Shown: piece after piece, positions 1 to 8,545 of the stretch
How the letters are laid out: the number at the start of each line of letters is the position of its first letter
Numbering within the stretch: the stretch's first letter is position 1
Source: an uncultured Lactobacillus sp.
GTDB lineage: Bacteria > Bacillota > Bacilli > Lactobacillales > Lactobacillaceae
Assembly (NCBI GenBank): GCA_910587695.1
Contig: CAJUNC010000002.1
Coordinates: 1-64,000 of the forward strand
Length of the DNA stretch: 64,000 nucleotides
Direction: 5' to 3'
Translations under genes and position numbers: made by a program
Notes under the pieces: generated by a model
Told to the model about the DNA's origin: nothing
Database searches by the model: none
The model's input: the letters and a program-made list of their open reading frames with translations, nothing else

Positions 1-178
1 TATCGCCATAATATCTACCTCACATTTCATCTTTTTTGTAGATATTATATCGCGTCTGATTACATTTTAATATATTTTGATTAACAGTTATTTCCTCCGA
101 ATTATTAGTAGCGTCGAATAGATCAATAAATGTGATCATGATACGCCTTGAATTGAATATTTGATGTACATTTGTGAC

Positions 179-241
179 CTAGGCTAGACTTGATTTCGCC
201 CAACGGATCATTGCTGGTTTGACAAGAATTTTACTAGTCAT
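179..241 (-). pseudogene. N-terminal remnant, ImmA/IrrE (COG2856)-like
   Basis: A 20-codon frame with a good ribosome-binding site (AAAGAAGTGAGCTC before ATG) starts MTSKILVKPAMIRWA and then stops. The start resembles the first residues of XRE/ImmA-type metallopeptidase antitoxin-like proteins (..VKP.M.RWARESAG..), an association made from memory. The remainder of such a protein is missing, so it is probably a deletion remnant. It could also be a chance short frame. Confidence 0.3.
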
Positions 242-329
242 GAGCTCACTTCTTTATTTCTTAAGTACCTTTAACTTAACATATCTTGTTCCAAATAAAA
301 ATTGAAAATAATATAGCTCTATTTATTGA

Positions 330-530
330 AACGACAGCAATAAGTTTGATCTCACAGTTCGCATGGGAACACAGTTAGGAAGTGGTTTAGGAATAGTAAA
401 TACGACAACATTAACGATCATTGATGTTATAAAATCGATCCAAGTAACTTTTTTAAGCAACTGTATGACTGGCGTTGTTCTATTCTCTGTGTGGGGGAGT
501 ATTCCTTTAAGAAAACGGATATTTAGTTGA
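330..530 (+). pseudogene. C-terminal remnant of an unidentified membrane protein
   Basis: The frame is open from about 330; the first ATG is at 363, giving a 55-residue hydrophobic stretch (MGTQLGSGLGIVNTT ... WGSIPLRKRIFS) that ends in a TGA at 528-530. There is no convincing ribosome-binding site. A short hydrophobic stretch in another frame just upstream (ALFIETTAISLISQFAW) suggests a frameshifted membrane protein remnant. The family is not recognised. Confidence 0.3.
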
Positions 531-549
531 ACTGTTAGTTTCTTGTAGA

Positions 550-1434
550 CTATCTAAGCTTACTTACAATAAAGTTAAGCGGTATTTTACCATTTGAAAA
601 AACTGCGATCCGACGAAGATTAGGGACCATAAGTTCTTTTGCAGCAAGTTGCATAGTTGGATTTTCTAATTTACTTAGTGCAAGTGATTTTGGTAGGATA
701 GTTACCAAGTCAGAGCATGAGACTAGTGAAGCCGTAGATTCATTGTAATCAGCTTCATAGATCGTGGGAAAGGGAAGCTGATTTTGCTGGAAGATCTGCT
801 TTATACGAATGTGGATCGGACAGTAATCTGGATATAATAATAAATCGAATTTTTGAAGCTCTTGTGCAGATAAGCAGGGGCTTTTTATTTTAGAAAGTTG
901 GGCATTATTTTTTGAAAAAAGTACATAGTAAGGTTCAGCTTGTAAAAAATATTTTTCAAAATTAGTAGTTAGCTCATTTTCAAAATATTCGTCCATAAAA
1001 ATAACATCTAAATTTCCCAGGTTAAAATCATTGATCAAGTCAGTGACTTTATTAGTCAAGACAACTTGCTCAGCCTTTGAAAGTGCCTCGATAAAGAAAC
1101 CAGAATACAACAGAGAAGCAATACTATCTAAAGCACCAATATGTAATTCGCTAAATTTTGAACATGGTTGGTCATTCTCCAAATGATAGAGCGAGTTAAA
1201 ATCATGGAGAACTTTTTTAGATTGGCTATAAAAAAGTTTTCCCGCTGGAGTCAGTGCCATTCCGCGGGGAGAGCGAATGAATAACTTTTTACCAAAATAA
1301 TCTTCCAGTTGCTTGATCTTTTTACTGATGGCTGGCTGAGACAATAATAGGACATCACTACTTTTATTGATACTTTTTAATTCAGCAACAGTGGTAAAAA
1401 CGTATAACAGATCAATATTTAGCGACTCATACAT
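550..1434 (-). CDS. LysR-family transcriptional regulator (copy 1)
   Basis: A 294-residue LysR-type regulator. The N-terminal winged helix-turn-helix spans about residues 5-65, with the typical recognition segment LSQPAISKKIKQLEDYFG (about 31-48), followed by a periplasmic-binding-like effector domain to the C-terminus. Length is normal for the family. It diverges from the DMT exporter at 1557, the usual arrangement for a LysR protein controlling its neighbour. A second LysR gene at 34179-35066 is a close paralogue (shared start M-Y-x-S-L-N-x-D-L-L-Y-V-F and many later blocks). Both have the same motif upstream of their starts, which suggests autoregulation or a shared regulon. The effector is unknown. 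Confidence 0.9.
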   Translation of the reverse strand: MYESLNIDLLYVFTTVAELKSINKSSDVLLLSQPAISKKIKQLEDYFGKKLFIRSPRGMALTPAGKLFYSQSKKVLHDFNSLYHLENDQPCSKFSELHIGALDSIASLLYSGFFIEALSKAEQVVLTNKVTDLINDFNLGNLDVIFMDEYFENELTTNFEKYFLQAEPYYVLFSKNNAQLSKIKSPCLSAQELQKFDLLLYPDYCPIHIRIKQIFQQNQLPFPTIYEADYNESTASLVSCSDLVTILPKSLALSKLENPTMQLAAKELMVPNLRRIAVFSNGKIPLNFIVSKLR

Positions 1435-1461
1435 AAAAGATACCTCCCCATTATTTTTAGA

Positions 1462-1503
1462 TATAACGAATAATCATAAGGGTATTATATATCGTTAATT
1501 CCA
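1462..1503. promoter_or_regulatory. Putative LysR operator/promoter, shared with second LysR gene
   Basis: The intergenic region between the LysR gene and the divergent exporter carries a TAACG (1464-1468) and CGTTA (1493-1497) dyad with 24 bp between the arms, enclosing TATTATATA. The block TATTATATATCGTTAATT plus CCA recurs almost unchanged at 35147-35166 upstream of the paralogous LysR gene. It probably combines a -10 element and a LysR binding site. Confidence 0.5.
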
Positions 1504-1556
1504 CAGAGTAAAAGATAATGATACGCTGGGGGAGTAGAAAAATAAGGAGGAAAATC

Positions 1557-2477
1557 ATGGGTAAAAATTATCTTTTAGGTGTATCACTTTGCCTGATCGC
1601 AGTTTTATCATGGGGTGCTATGTTTCCAATCATGGGACCAGCTTTAAAGATCATGGATCCCTTCAACTTTACTTTATTTAGATATGGGATCGTTGCTGTT
1701 ATTTTTGCGATCATTTTATTTTTGAAAGAAGGACCACGGGCATTCTTACCAGAAAAACACTTTTTGAAATTATGGTTCCTAGGGACATCAGCCTTTGCTG
1801 GTTTTAGTTTTTTAGTCTTTTTAGGACAAAAATTAGCAGGTTCTTCAGGAGCATTGATCGCCTCGGTCATGATGGCAGTTCAGCCACTATTAGGTGTGAT
1901 CGTTGGCTGGATCTATCGTGGGACTAAACCGGGAAAATTTGTTTTTATGTCAATGTTAGTTGCTGCGATAGGTGTTTTTTTAGTAGTAACTAAAGGTGAT
2001 CCAGCTAATTTATTAGGTGGTCAAAATACGTTATTAGCAACGATTTTGATCCTACTAGGTGCACTATGTTGGGTGATCTATACGACTGGCGGGGCTGATT
2101 TCAAGGAATGGTCGATCTTACGCTATTCAACGCTAACAACAATTTATGGCGTGATCTCAGTCAGCATTATTTTGACATTAGCGATAAGTTTAGGTTGGCT
2201 AGAAGCACCAACTGTAACACAGGTTCAAGGTGTAAGTGGCGCACTTGTATATATGATCACTTTAGCTGGTGTGATCGCAGTCTTTGCGTGGAATTTAGGG
2301 AATCGATTGATCGGTGCTTTAAATGGGATCTTATTCATGAACCTAGTGCCTGTAACCGCCTTTGTGATAACTATCTTGCGTGGATACCAAATCACAAGTT
2401 ATGAAGTAGTAGGTTGCTTATTGACGATCAGTGCCTTAGTTGCAAATAATTTGTACAATCGTTACAGACTGAAATGA
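1557..2477 (+). CDS. EamA/DMT-superfamily exporter
   Basis: A 306-residue integral membrane protein with ten hydrophobic segments arranged as two EamA repeats (about residues 1-145 and 155-300), typical of drug/metabolite exporters. Features include the early motif WGAMFPIMGPALK and the loop RYGIVAVIFA. The start was placed at ATG 1557, preceded by AAGGAGGAAAATC; an ATG 39 bases upstream lacks a ribosome-binding site. It is transcribed away from a LysR regulator that probably controls it, and is followed by its own terminator. Exporters of this family move amino acids, purines or other metabolites; the substrate cannot be read from the sequence. Confidence 0.85.
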   Translation: MGKNYLLGVSLCLIAVLSWGAMFPIMGPALKIMDPFNFTLFRYGIVAVIFAIILFLKEGPRAFLPEKHFLKLWFLGTSAFAGFSFLVFLGQKLAGSSGALIASVMMAVQPLLGVIVGWIYRGTKPGKFVFMSMLVAAIGVFLVVTKGDPANLLGGQNTLLATILILLGALCWVIYTTGGADFKEWSILRYSTLTTIYGVISVSIILTLAISLGWLEAPTVTQVQGVSGALVYMITLAGVIAVFAWNLGNRLIGALNGILFMNLVPVTAFVITILRGYQITSYEVVGCLLTISALVANNLYNRYRLK

Positions 2478-2485
2478 TATTTACT

Positions 2486-2532
2486 AAAACACCCATGAAC
2501 CGCTCTATAATTGAGGTCCCTGGGTGTTTTTA
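2486..2532 (+). terminator. Rho-independent terminator after DMT exporter
   Basis: A stem of AAACACCCA paired with TGGGTGTTTT, with a loop of about 25 bases and a T-run, lies 9 bases after the stop codon of the exporter. Confidence 0.8.
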
Positions 2533-2659
2533 TGTATGTAATGTGATCAGTTATTTTTTATCTTTAGGAAATAGTTTAGTAATAATTAATTACAAAAAAC
2601 AAAACATAAATTACAATACATATAATTTTTTATTTGAGCATTTCAATTCGAAGTGATAG

Positions 2660-2791
2660 GATCACTTTGGAGGTGAATGGAATAGGCTTACTAAGGCTAC
2701 AGTAAGAAATATTAGCATTAATGATGAATCATTATACCTTTTTGAAGTCTCCCTATGTGGACAAAATGGCATTGGAGTTGGATCGATATGA
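2660..2791 (+). pseudogene. Truncated frame coupled to lipoprotein gene
   Basis: A 43-codon coding-like frame (EWNRLTKATVRNISINDESL ... GVGSI) has no start codon after its upstream TAG and ends in a TGA overlapping the ATG of the lipoprotein gene (ATGA). That overlap is typical of operon neighbours, so this is probably the surviving C-terminus of a gene once cotranscribed with the lipoprotein. The family is not recognised. Confidence 0.35.
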
Positions 2792-3210
2792 AAAAATCTA
2801 GTATATCTTTATTAATAGTGTTTGCTATGGTTACTGTCACTAATGGATGCTCTAAAAACAATACTGTTCAGGTAACAAATGGTTCAAAAAGTGGAAAAAT
2901 TTTTAAAAGTAGATCAGAAGATGAGGAGGGAAAGCGTGAAATAAAAGATTTTTATGCTAGACAAGGGCTAGAAGTTGATGTAAGTGGCTTTAATGACGGT
3001 TATCAAGTAACTCTTAGTAATAGTTCTTTATTAGAAAATTTACGAAATAACGATAGTAACGGATATATCCGCAATGTACTTATACCGATTTCAAAAAATA
3101 TTAGCCAAGTTAGTGGTAAAAAAATTTATTTCCGAGCTGGGGACCCCAATAATGTATTATTGGCGATATGTAAAGAAGGTGATGTTGAGTATAGTTTATA
3201 TGGAAAATAG
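2788..3210 (+). CDS. Small lipoprotein of unknown function
   Basis: A 140-residue protein beginning MKKSSISLLIVFAMVTVTNG then Cys, a classic lipoprotein signal peptide with the lipobox T-N-G-C at about residues 19-22. It is therefore expected to be lipid-anchored on the outer face of the membrane. The mature part is hydrophilic and charged with no family I recognise. The start at ATG 2788 is chosen because it begins the signal peptide and overlaps the stop of the upstream fragment; a GGAG lies about 10 bases upstream. Base use is AT-rich, like the other accessory genes nearby. Confidence 0.7.
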   Translation: MKKSSISLLIVFAMVTVTNGCSKNNTVQVTNGSKSGKIFKSRSEDEEGKREIKDFYARQGLEVDVSGFNDGYQVTLSNSSLLENLRNNDSNGYIRNVLIPISKNISQVSGKKIYFRAGDPNNVLLAICKEGDVEYSLYGK

Positions 3211-3290
3211 TGATGTTATTGTTCTATATTCTGATATAAGTGCACTGTCGTATAGGACGATAGAGAAGTACTTGGATAGTATTATGGAAT

Positions 3291-3908
3291 TTACTCTTCA
3301 TGAAGTAATGTAATTTTAGAGTAATTGATTTTTTTCTTACATATAGAATCAAGTTGTTTATGGAAAGCGGTTTTGTTACTAATATCTCTGTATCGGATAA
3401 CACTAGGTAGGATAAAATAGCGTTTAGGAGCATATGGTATTTTTCCTTTTGTTACTAGTAAATAACAATCTTTGAAGCTAATAGCTATCAGATCACTATC
3501 GAAAGACGGAGAAAATAGGCCTGCCGTGATATAAGCTGTAGGATACTGTTTGCGTATCTTCTTTAATTTAAAATGATCAGTACTTTTTGTCAAAGTGATA
3601 AACACTTTCGGAGAGAAAATCCTTAATTCTTTCCAAAAAAGTAGAGGATAATAAAATATTAGAAGAAAAACTATGATTGCGATAAAAAAAGCTCCTGAAT
3701 AAGAGATAGAAACAGTGAACGGGATACGAAATAGTAATAAGATTAAAACACGCAGAATTGTAGGTGCTAAGAGATATACAGCTAACAAAACTAAGAGAAC
3801 CATGCCAAATTTTGCAAATATACGAAATCTGTTAGGTGATATTTGTGCTTTCCAAAGATATTTATAAATGCGATACCAATCGTGTTTGGTAAGTTGAGTG
3901 ACAAACAT
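3291..3908 (-). CDS. Membrane protein, tandem paralogue A
   Basis: A 205-residue protein with two hydrophobic stretches (about residues 33-65 and 75-100) and a C-terminal soluble domain of about 100 residues. It is clearly paralogous to the next gene: shared blocks include LTKxDWYRIYKYLWxAQ, FYYPLLFW, FSPKVFITL, LKKIRKxYPTAYIT and a C-terminal LLHEE. The arrangement (two membrane helices followed by a YcxB-like soluble domain) is described only by appearance; I do not recognise a named family. The start ATG is preceded by AAAGGAGAAAACG. Function is unknown. Confidence 0.7.
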   Translation of the reverse strand: MFVTQLTKHDWYRIYKYLWKAQISPNRFRIFAKFGMVLLVLLAVYLLAPTILRVLILLLFRIPFTVSISYSGAFFIAIIVFLLIFYYPLLFWKELRIFSPKVFITLTKSTDHFKLKKIRKQYPTAYITAGLFSPSFDSDLIAISFKDCYLLVTKGKIPYAPKRYFILPSVIRYRDISNKTAFHKQLDSICKKKINYSKITLLHEE

Positions 3909-3940
3909 ATCGTTTTCTCCTTTATGATTTAATTAACTAA

Positions 3941-4564
3941 CTATTCTTCATGAAGTAATTTGACGTCAGAATAATTTACTATCCGTTCGCAGACAGGCTC
4001 AAGTTGCTTAGAAAAAGTTATTGTATGTTTTATGTCTTTATATCTGATGATGCCAAATGATATAAAATGGCGCTTAGGATCATAGGGCAGTTTGCCTTTT
4101 GCCACTAGTAAATAGCAGTCTTCAAAGTTGATAACGATCCACTTACTATTAAAAGGTGGCTCAAACATACCCTGATTGGGAGTGATATAAGCTGTCGGAT
4201 ATCGTTTGCGTATTTTCTTTAGTTTAGCAAGTGAAGTTCCTTGCTTCAAAGTGATAAACACTTTTGGAGAAAATCTTCGTGATTCTGCCCAAAAGAGCAA
4301 GGGGTAGTAGAATATCAAAAGTGAGCTCACAGTTATTATCAAAAAAATCTCGTAATAAGAAAGATAATAAGTTAGTGGAGCACGAAGTAGCAATAAAAAT
4401 AAAACACGAAGGACTATAGGGAAAAGGACCCATACTGCTAATAAAATTCGCAAAATGGCAACAGTTTTTACACATATGCGTATTTTTTGAGGCAATAATT
4501 GTGCTTGCCAAAGATATTTGTAGATCCGATACCAGTCACGCTTGGTAAGTCGAGTGATAAACAA
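3941..4564 (-). CDS. Membrane protein, tandem paralogue B
   Basis: A 207-residue paralogue of the neighbouring 205-residue protein, with the same two-helix membrane region and C-terminal domain. The start is a TTG at 4564, preceded by AAAGGGGGAAG at suitable spacing; the alignment of the N-terminus with the paralogue (MFxTxLTKxDWYRIYKYLW) supports it. It precedes paralogue A on the same strand with a 32-base gap, so the two are probably cotranscribed and arose by tandem duplication. Function is unknown. Confidence 0.7.
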   Translation of the reverse strand: MFITRLTKRDWYRIYKYLWQAQLLPQKIRICVKTVAILRILLAVWVLFPIVLRVLFLLLLRAPLTYYLSYYEIFLIITVSSLLIFYYPLLFWAESRRFSPKVFITLKQGTSLAKLKKIRKRYPTAYITPNQGMFEPPFNSKWIVINFEDCYLLVAKGKLPYDPKRHFISFGIIRYKDIKHTITFSKQLEPVCERIVNYSDVKLLHEE

Positions 4565-4669
4565 AGAAACTTCCCCCTTTAACTTTTACTATAGTGTAGA
4601 ACTGATTGTGATATAAAACAAGGCAAGGTTTTAAATTTTTGGGGTCAGTGATATATAGGTGACAATAGA

Positions 4670-4698
4670 TTCGACCAGCCTATTTTTTGTGTTATAAT
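4670..4698 (+). promoter_or_regulatory. Promoter of dnaB
   Basis: TTCGAC (4670-4675), a 17-base spacer, then TATAAT (4693-4698) with an extended TGT just before it. It lies 40 bases upstream of the dnaB start. Confidence 0.55.
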
Positions 4699-4738
4699 TT
4701 CAAGTTGTACACTTAAATTACAGAAAGGATGAAGCTGG

Positions 4739-6127
4739 TTGGATAATGAACTTTTAAATGACAGTTTGCCCCCGCAAAATATTGAAGCGGAACAGGCTGT
4801 TTTAGGGGCAGTCTTTTTGAGCCCTGATGCTTTAGCCGATGCAATGGAATTTGTGGAAGCTAAAGATTTTTACCGGCGTGCCCACCAATTGTTGTTCCAA
4901 GCAATGATCGATCTAAACGACGATGGAGAAGCGATCGATGTTTTAACGGTCAATAACCGCCTTGAGATGAACAACCAACTCGATGATGTCGGTGGGGTCG
5001 CCTACATTGCTGAATTGGCTTCATCCGTGCCGACAGCAGCCAATGTGGGGTATTATGCCAAATTGGTGGCAGAAAAAGCTGTTCTACGCCGGGTGATCGC
5101 AGCGGCAACCAATATCATCACTCAAGCAAAAGAACAAGATGAACCTGTTTCTGATCTCTTAGAATCGGCAGAACGTCAGATCATGGAAGTGGCGGAAAAC
5201 CGCACCCAAAGTGGCTTTAAAGAGATCAGTAAAGTTTTGACTGATTCTTTAGATGAGATCGATAAATTGTCACAACAAGATGAAGATATCACAGGGCTTG
5301 CAACTGGCTACAAAGATTTCGACCACATGACAGCTGGGCTGCAGCCGGATAATTTGATCATCTTGGCTGCCCGCCCGGCTGTGGGTAAGACGGCCTTTGC
5401 CTTGAATATCGCGCAAAATATCGGGACTTCGACCGATAAGACGATCGCATTGTTTTCTTTAGAAATGAGTGCAGAATCGCTGGTCAACCGGATGTTATGT
5501 GCGGAAGGGTCGATCAGTGCTAATCACTTGCGTACAGGGCAATTAGATGAGCAAGAATGGGCTAATCTGATCGTGGCAGTCGGAGCACTTTCAAAAACGA
5601 GTATTTATATTGACGACACACCAGGGATCAAGATGTCTGAGATCCGGGCAAAGAGTCGCCGTTTAGCAAAAGAAAAGGGTAACTTAGGCTTGATCGTGAT
5701 CGATTATCTACAGCTGATCGAAGGTTCTAACAAAGAAAGTCGGCAACAAGAAGTGTCTGAGATCTCGCGTCAGTTAAAGAAATTATCAAAAGAGCTCTCA
5801 GTTCCGATCATCGCCTTATCTCAGCTCTCACGTGGGGTCGAACAGCGCCAAGATAAGCGGCCAGTGTTGTCCGATATCCGTGAATCTGGATCGATCGAGC
5901 AAGATGCCGATATCGTAGCATTCCTTTATCGAGATGACTACTATGAGCGAGCTGATGGGGATGATGATGACACCGATAATGCTGGTCAACCGGAAAATCA
6001 AGATGTCGGTGAAGTTGAATTGATCATCGAAAAGAACCGTGCCGGTGCGCGTGGGACTGTTAAGCTTTTATTTATCAAATCATATAATAAGTTTGCCAAT
6101 ATTGCCTATACGCCAGAACTACAGTAA
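4739..6127 (+). CDS. dnaB: Replicative DNA helicase DnaB
   Basis: A 462-residue hexameric helicase that unwinds DNA at the replication fork (called DnaC in Bacillus). An N-terminal DnaB domain (about residues 10-115) precedes the RecA-like motor: Walker A ARPAVGKTAF near residues 211-218 and Walker B LIVIDYLQLI near 318-326. An acidic insert (DGDDDDTDN) near the C-terminus is a common variable region. The start is TTG at 4739, with GAAAGGA about 10 bases upstream. In related Firmicutes dnaB usually sits next to rplI and purA; here purA is about 34 kb away. Confidence 0.97.
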   Translation: MDNELLNDSLPPQNIEAEQAVLGAVFLSPDALADAMEFVEAKDFYRRAHQLLFQAMIDLNDDGEAIDVLTVNNRLEMNNQLDDVGGVAYIAELASSVPTAANVGYYAKLVAEKAVLRRVIAAATNIITQAKEQDEPVSDLLESAERQIMEVAENRTQSGFKEISKVLTDSLDEIDKLSQQDEDITGLATGYKDFDHMTAGLQPDNLIILAARPAVGKTAFALNIAQNIGTSTDKTIALFSLEMSAESLVNRMLCAEGSISANHLRTGQLDEQEWANLIVAVGALSKTSIYIDDTPGIKMSEIRAKSRRLAKEKGNLGLIVIDYLQLIEGSNKESRQQEVSEISRQLKKLSKELSVPIIALSQLSRGVEQRQDKRPVLSDIRESGSIEQDADIVAFLYRDDYYERADGDDDDTDNAGQPENQDVGEVELIIEKNRAGARGTVKLLFIKSYNKFANIAYTPELQ

Positions 6128-6194
6128 ATTTTGACAATTGGTGTAATAAAGGGTAATCTAAGGCAGTAAACAGAGTAAAAGGAGAACAAACATT

Positions 6195-8072
6195 ATGTGT
6201 GGTTTTGTTGGGTATGTAAACCAAACTGATATTCCAGATAACACAATTGAAAAAATGGCGGATCGTATCCGTCACCGTGGTCCAGACGATGAAGCATATT
6301 TTGCAGATGAAGGGGCTGCAATGGGGTTCCGTCGCCTTTCGATCATCGACTTGGCTCATGGAAAACAACCAATGTATAACAGTGATGAAACTAAAGTCTT
6401 GACCTTCAATGGTGAAATTTACAACTATCGCGAAATTCGTGAAGAGTTGAAAGCTTTAGGTTACGAATTTAGAACAGATGTTGACTCAGAAGTTTTGATC
6501 CACGGCTATGATGCATGGGGCCCTAAATTATTAGATAAACTACGCGGGATGTATGCTTTTGTGATCTATGACCGCAAGACTAAGGAAGTCTTTGGTGCGC
6601 GTGACCACTTTGGTATCAAGCCAATGTATTACTATGATGATGGGCAAAGTTTCTTATGGGCATCTGAGATCAAAGCTTTCTTAGACCATCCAAAATTTGT
6701 AAAAGAGTTCAATGAAAAACTTTTACCGATTCATTTGAGTTTTGAATTCATCCCTTCTAAGGAAACGATGTTCAAAAATGTCTATAAGCTTTTGCCAGGT
6801 CATTACTTTATCCACAAAGATGGCAAGACTAAGATCCATCAATACTACAAATTCAACTACGATCACATCGATGAAAATCAAACGATCGAAGGCGATGCTA
6901 AGAAGATCCAAGGCTTAGTCGACAACTCAGTTAAAGCTCACATGGTCGCAGACGTTGAAGTTGGTAGTTTCTTATCCAGTGGTGTCGATTCAAGTTATGT
7001 TTTGAATGAAGCTGCTAAGTTAAAACCGATCAAGTCATTTTCACTTGGTTTCAACAATTCCAAATATAGTGAATTAGATTGGTCTTCTCGCTTTGCTAAA
7101 AAGATCGGTCAAGAAAATACGCGGATCACGATGGATGGTGATGATTACTTCGATATCTTGCCAACGATCATGTACTACATGGACGAACCGCTCTCTAACC
7201 CATCAGCAATGCAACTTTACTACCTTTCCAAAGGGACTAGAGAACAAGTCAAAGTTGCACTTTCTGGTGAAGGGGCTGACGAATTCTTCGGTGGGTACAA
7301 CACTTACTTAGAAGCTCGTCCATTTGAAAAATATCAAAAATATGTTCCAGCTGGTTTGCGGAGCGCACTTTCTAAGATGGTGATCAACTTACCTCGTTTC
7401 CATGGACAACGTTTCTTGGTCCGAGGGGCACAACCATTAAGTGAACGCTACTACCGGGTAAACTATGTCTTTAACTATCATGATCGGGATAAGATCTTGA
7501 AGAACAAGGACTTAAATGTTGACTCTGGTGCTTACACCAAGCACATTTTTGATGACGTTAAAGATAAAGATGAAATGACACAAATGCAATACTTTGATAT
7601 CAACACCTGGTTGCCATTTGATATCTTGCATAAGGCTGACCGGATGAGTATGTGTAACTCACTTGAAGTTCGGACACCATTAGTTGATAAAGAAGTGGCT
7701 GCTTTTGCTGCTACAATGCCGATCAAAACGCGTATCCGTGGTGATGAGACCAAGGTATCCTTGCGAACAGCAGCTGCAGCTGAACTACCAAAAGATGTGG
7801 CAAATAAGGAAAAACTTGGCTTCCCATCCCCAATTGCTAGTTGGATCAAAGAAGACAAGTTCAGAAAACGAATCGAAGAAGCCTTTACTTCAGATGTAGC
7901 TAAGAAATTCTTCGAACCAGAAGCCTTACTTGAGATCTTACAAGAACATATCAACGGTAAGTCTTCAATGCAAAAGATCTTTACTATCTACACCTTTATC
8001 TTATGGTATCAAGTGTACTTCCCAGAAGACACGACAGCAAATACTGTAAGCAAGGTCAAGATCACCAAATAA
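6195..8072 (+). CDS. asnB: Asparagine synthase (glutamine-hydrolysing)
   Basis: A 625-residue two-domain enzyme making asparagine from aspartate, glutamine and ATP. The N-terminal Ntn glutaminase domain starts MCGFVGYVN, with Cys2 as nucleophile after Met removal; RHRGPDDE and NGEIYNYREIR are glutaminase motifs. The synthetase domain has the ATP-binding PP-loop SSGVDSSY near residues 260-267 and SGEGADEFFGGY further on. Length matches AsnB. It follows dnaB by 67 bases and ends in a terminator, so it may be partly cotranscribed with dnaB. No T-box leader was found upstream. Confidence 0.96.
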   Translation: MCGFVGYVNQTDIPDNTIEKMADRIRHRGPDDEAYFADEGAAMGFRRLSIIDLAHGKQPMYNSDETKVLTFNGEIYNYREIREELKALGYEFRTDVDSEVLIHGYDAWGPKLLDKLRGMYAFVIYDRKTKEVFGARDHFGIKPMYYYDDGQSFLWASEIKAFLDHPKFVKEFNEKLLPIHLSFEFIPSKETMFKNVYKLLPGHYFIHKDGKTKIHQYYKFNYDHIDENQTIEGDAKKIQGLVDNSVKAHMVADVEVGSFLSSGVDSSYVLNEAAKLKPIKSFSLGFNNSKYSELDWSSRFAKKIGQENTRITMDGDDYFDILPTIMYYMDEPLSNPSAMQLYYLSKGTREQVKVALSGEGADEFFGGYNTYLEARPFEKYQKYVPAGLRSALSKMVINLPRFHGQRFLVRGAQPLSERYYRVNYVFNYHDRDKILKNKDLNVDSGAYTKHIFDDVKDKDEMTQMQYFDINTWLPFDILHKADRMSMCNSLEVRTPLVDKEVAAFAATMPIKTRIRGDETKVSLRTAAAAELPKDVANKEKLGFPSPIASWIKEDKFRKRIEEAFTSDVAKKFFEPEALLEILQEHINGKSSMQKIFTIYTFILWYQVYFPEDTTANTVSKVKITK

Positions 8073-8075
8073 CCT

Positions 8076-8105
8076 TTTTCCCCAGTTGAATGACTGGGGT
8101 TTTTA
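8076..8105 (+). terminator. Terminator after asnB
   Basis: CCCCAGT paired with ACTGGGG around a TGAATG loop, followed by TTTTT, starting a few bases after the asnB stop codon. Confidence 0.9.
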
Positions 8106-8129
8106 TCAATTACTAAATTTATCTGACGA

Positions 8130-8441
8130 ATGTGTGATATCTTAGCTCAAGCAGCATTGATGAGCTTAGCCTTAAATATCCGATCATGTCTCAAAAATGG
8201 CACACCTGTATCTTTTTTGAAGAAAAAGCAGATAAATAAAGTTTTAGCGACTATAATCAAGATGTTAGCAAGTACTATATTGCTAATTAGGGAATATCTT
8301 AGGGAGATAAATGAGCATTTGGCTGAGACATTTGTTGAGTAGCTTACAAGAAATGGTGACATTGCTGGTCCTAGGTCGGGCAGTACACCCATCCAGCAGA
8401 TCGTCCGAACTCAGGCTGTGTTTGTTTTTAGTGCACTATGA
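8130..8441 (+). pseudogene. Decayed gene with an in-frame stop
   Basis: One frame reads 70 residues from ATG 8130 (..REYLREINEHLAETFVE), meets a TAG at 8340-8342, and then continues in the same frame for 32 codons with a plausible protein end (LTRNGDIAGPRSGSTPIQQI ... FSAL) before TGA at 8439-8441. The continuity of protein-like sequence across the stop suggests a gene inactivated by a nonsense change. No family is recognised and there is no clear ribosome-binding site. Confidence 0.35.
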
Positions 8442-8448
8442 GATAAGT

Positions 8449-8501
8449 GGTGGATCAGAGATCTTTACGATTTTTGATCCACTATTTGTGTGGTGGATCA
8501 A
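8449..8501. repeat. Short repeats around GTGGATCA
   Basis: GTGGTGGATCA occurs twice in direct orientation (8449-8459 and 8490-8500), with an inverted copy TTGATCCAC between them, so two alternative hairpins are possible. It lies between the decayed gene and the convergent terminator. It could be an RNA hairpin or a protein site; no function is evident. Confidence 0.4.
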
Positions 8502-8503
8502 AT

Positions 8504-8545
8504 AAGCAGGTAGCCTTCCTTGCGATAGGAGGCTACCTGCTTTTA
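8504..8545. terminator. Bidirectional terminator before the Rgg-like gene end
   Basis: AGCAGGTAGCC and GGCTACCTGCT form a long GC-rich stem with a loop of about a dozen bases and T/A runs on either side, just beyond the stop codon of the minus-strand regulator. Confidence 0.85.

Larger units (their letters stand above)
1..549. other. Gene-poor region with decayed coding fragments
   Basis: No intact gene is visible. An inverted repeat (ATATCTAC ... GTAGATAT, about 11-46) lies near the left edge. Two short coding-like fragments, described separately at 179-241 (minus) and 330-530 (plus), suggest that former genes have been deleted here. Nothing else could be supported. Confidence 0.5.
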
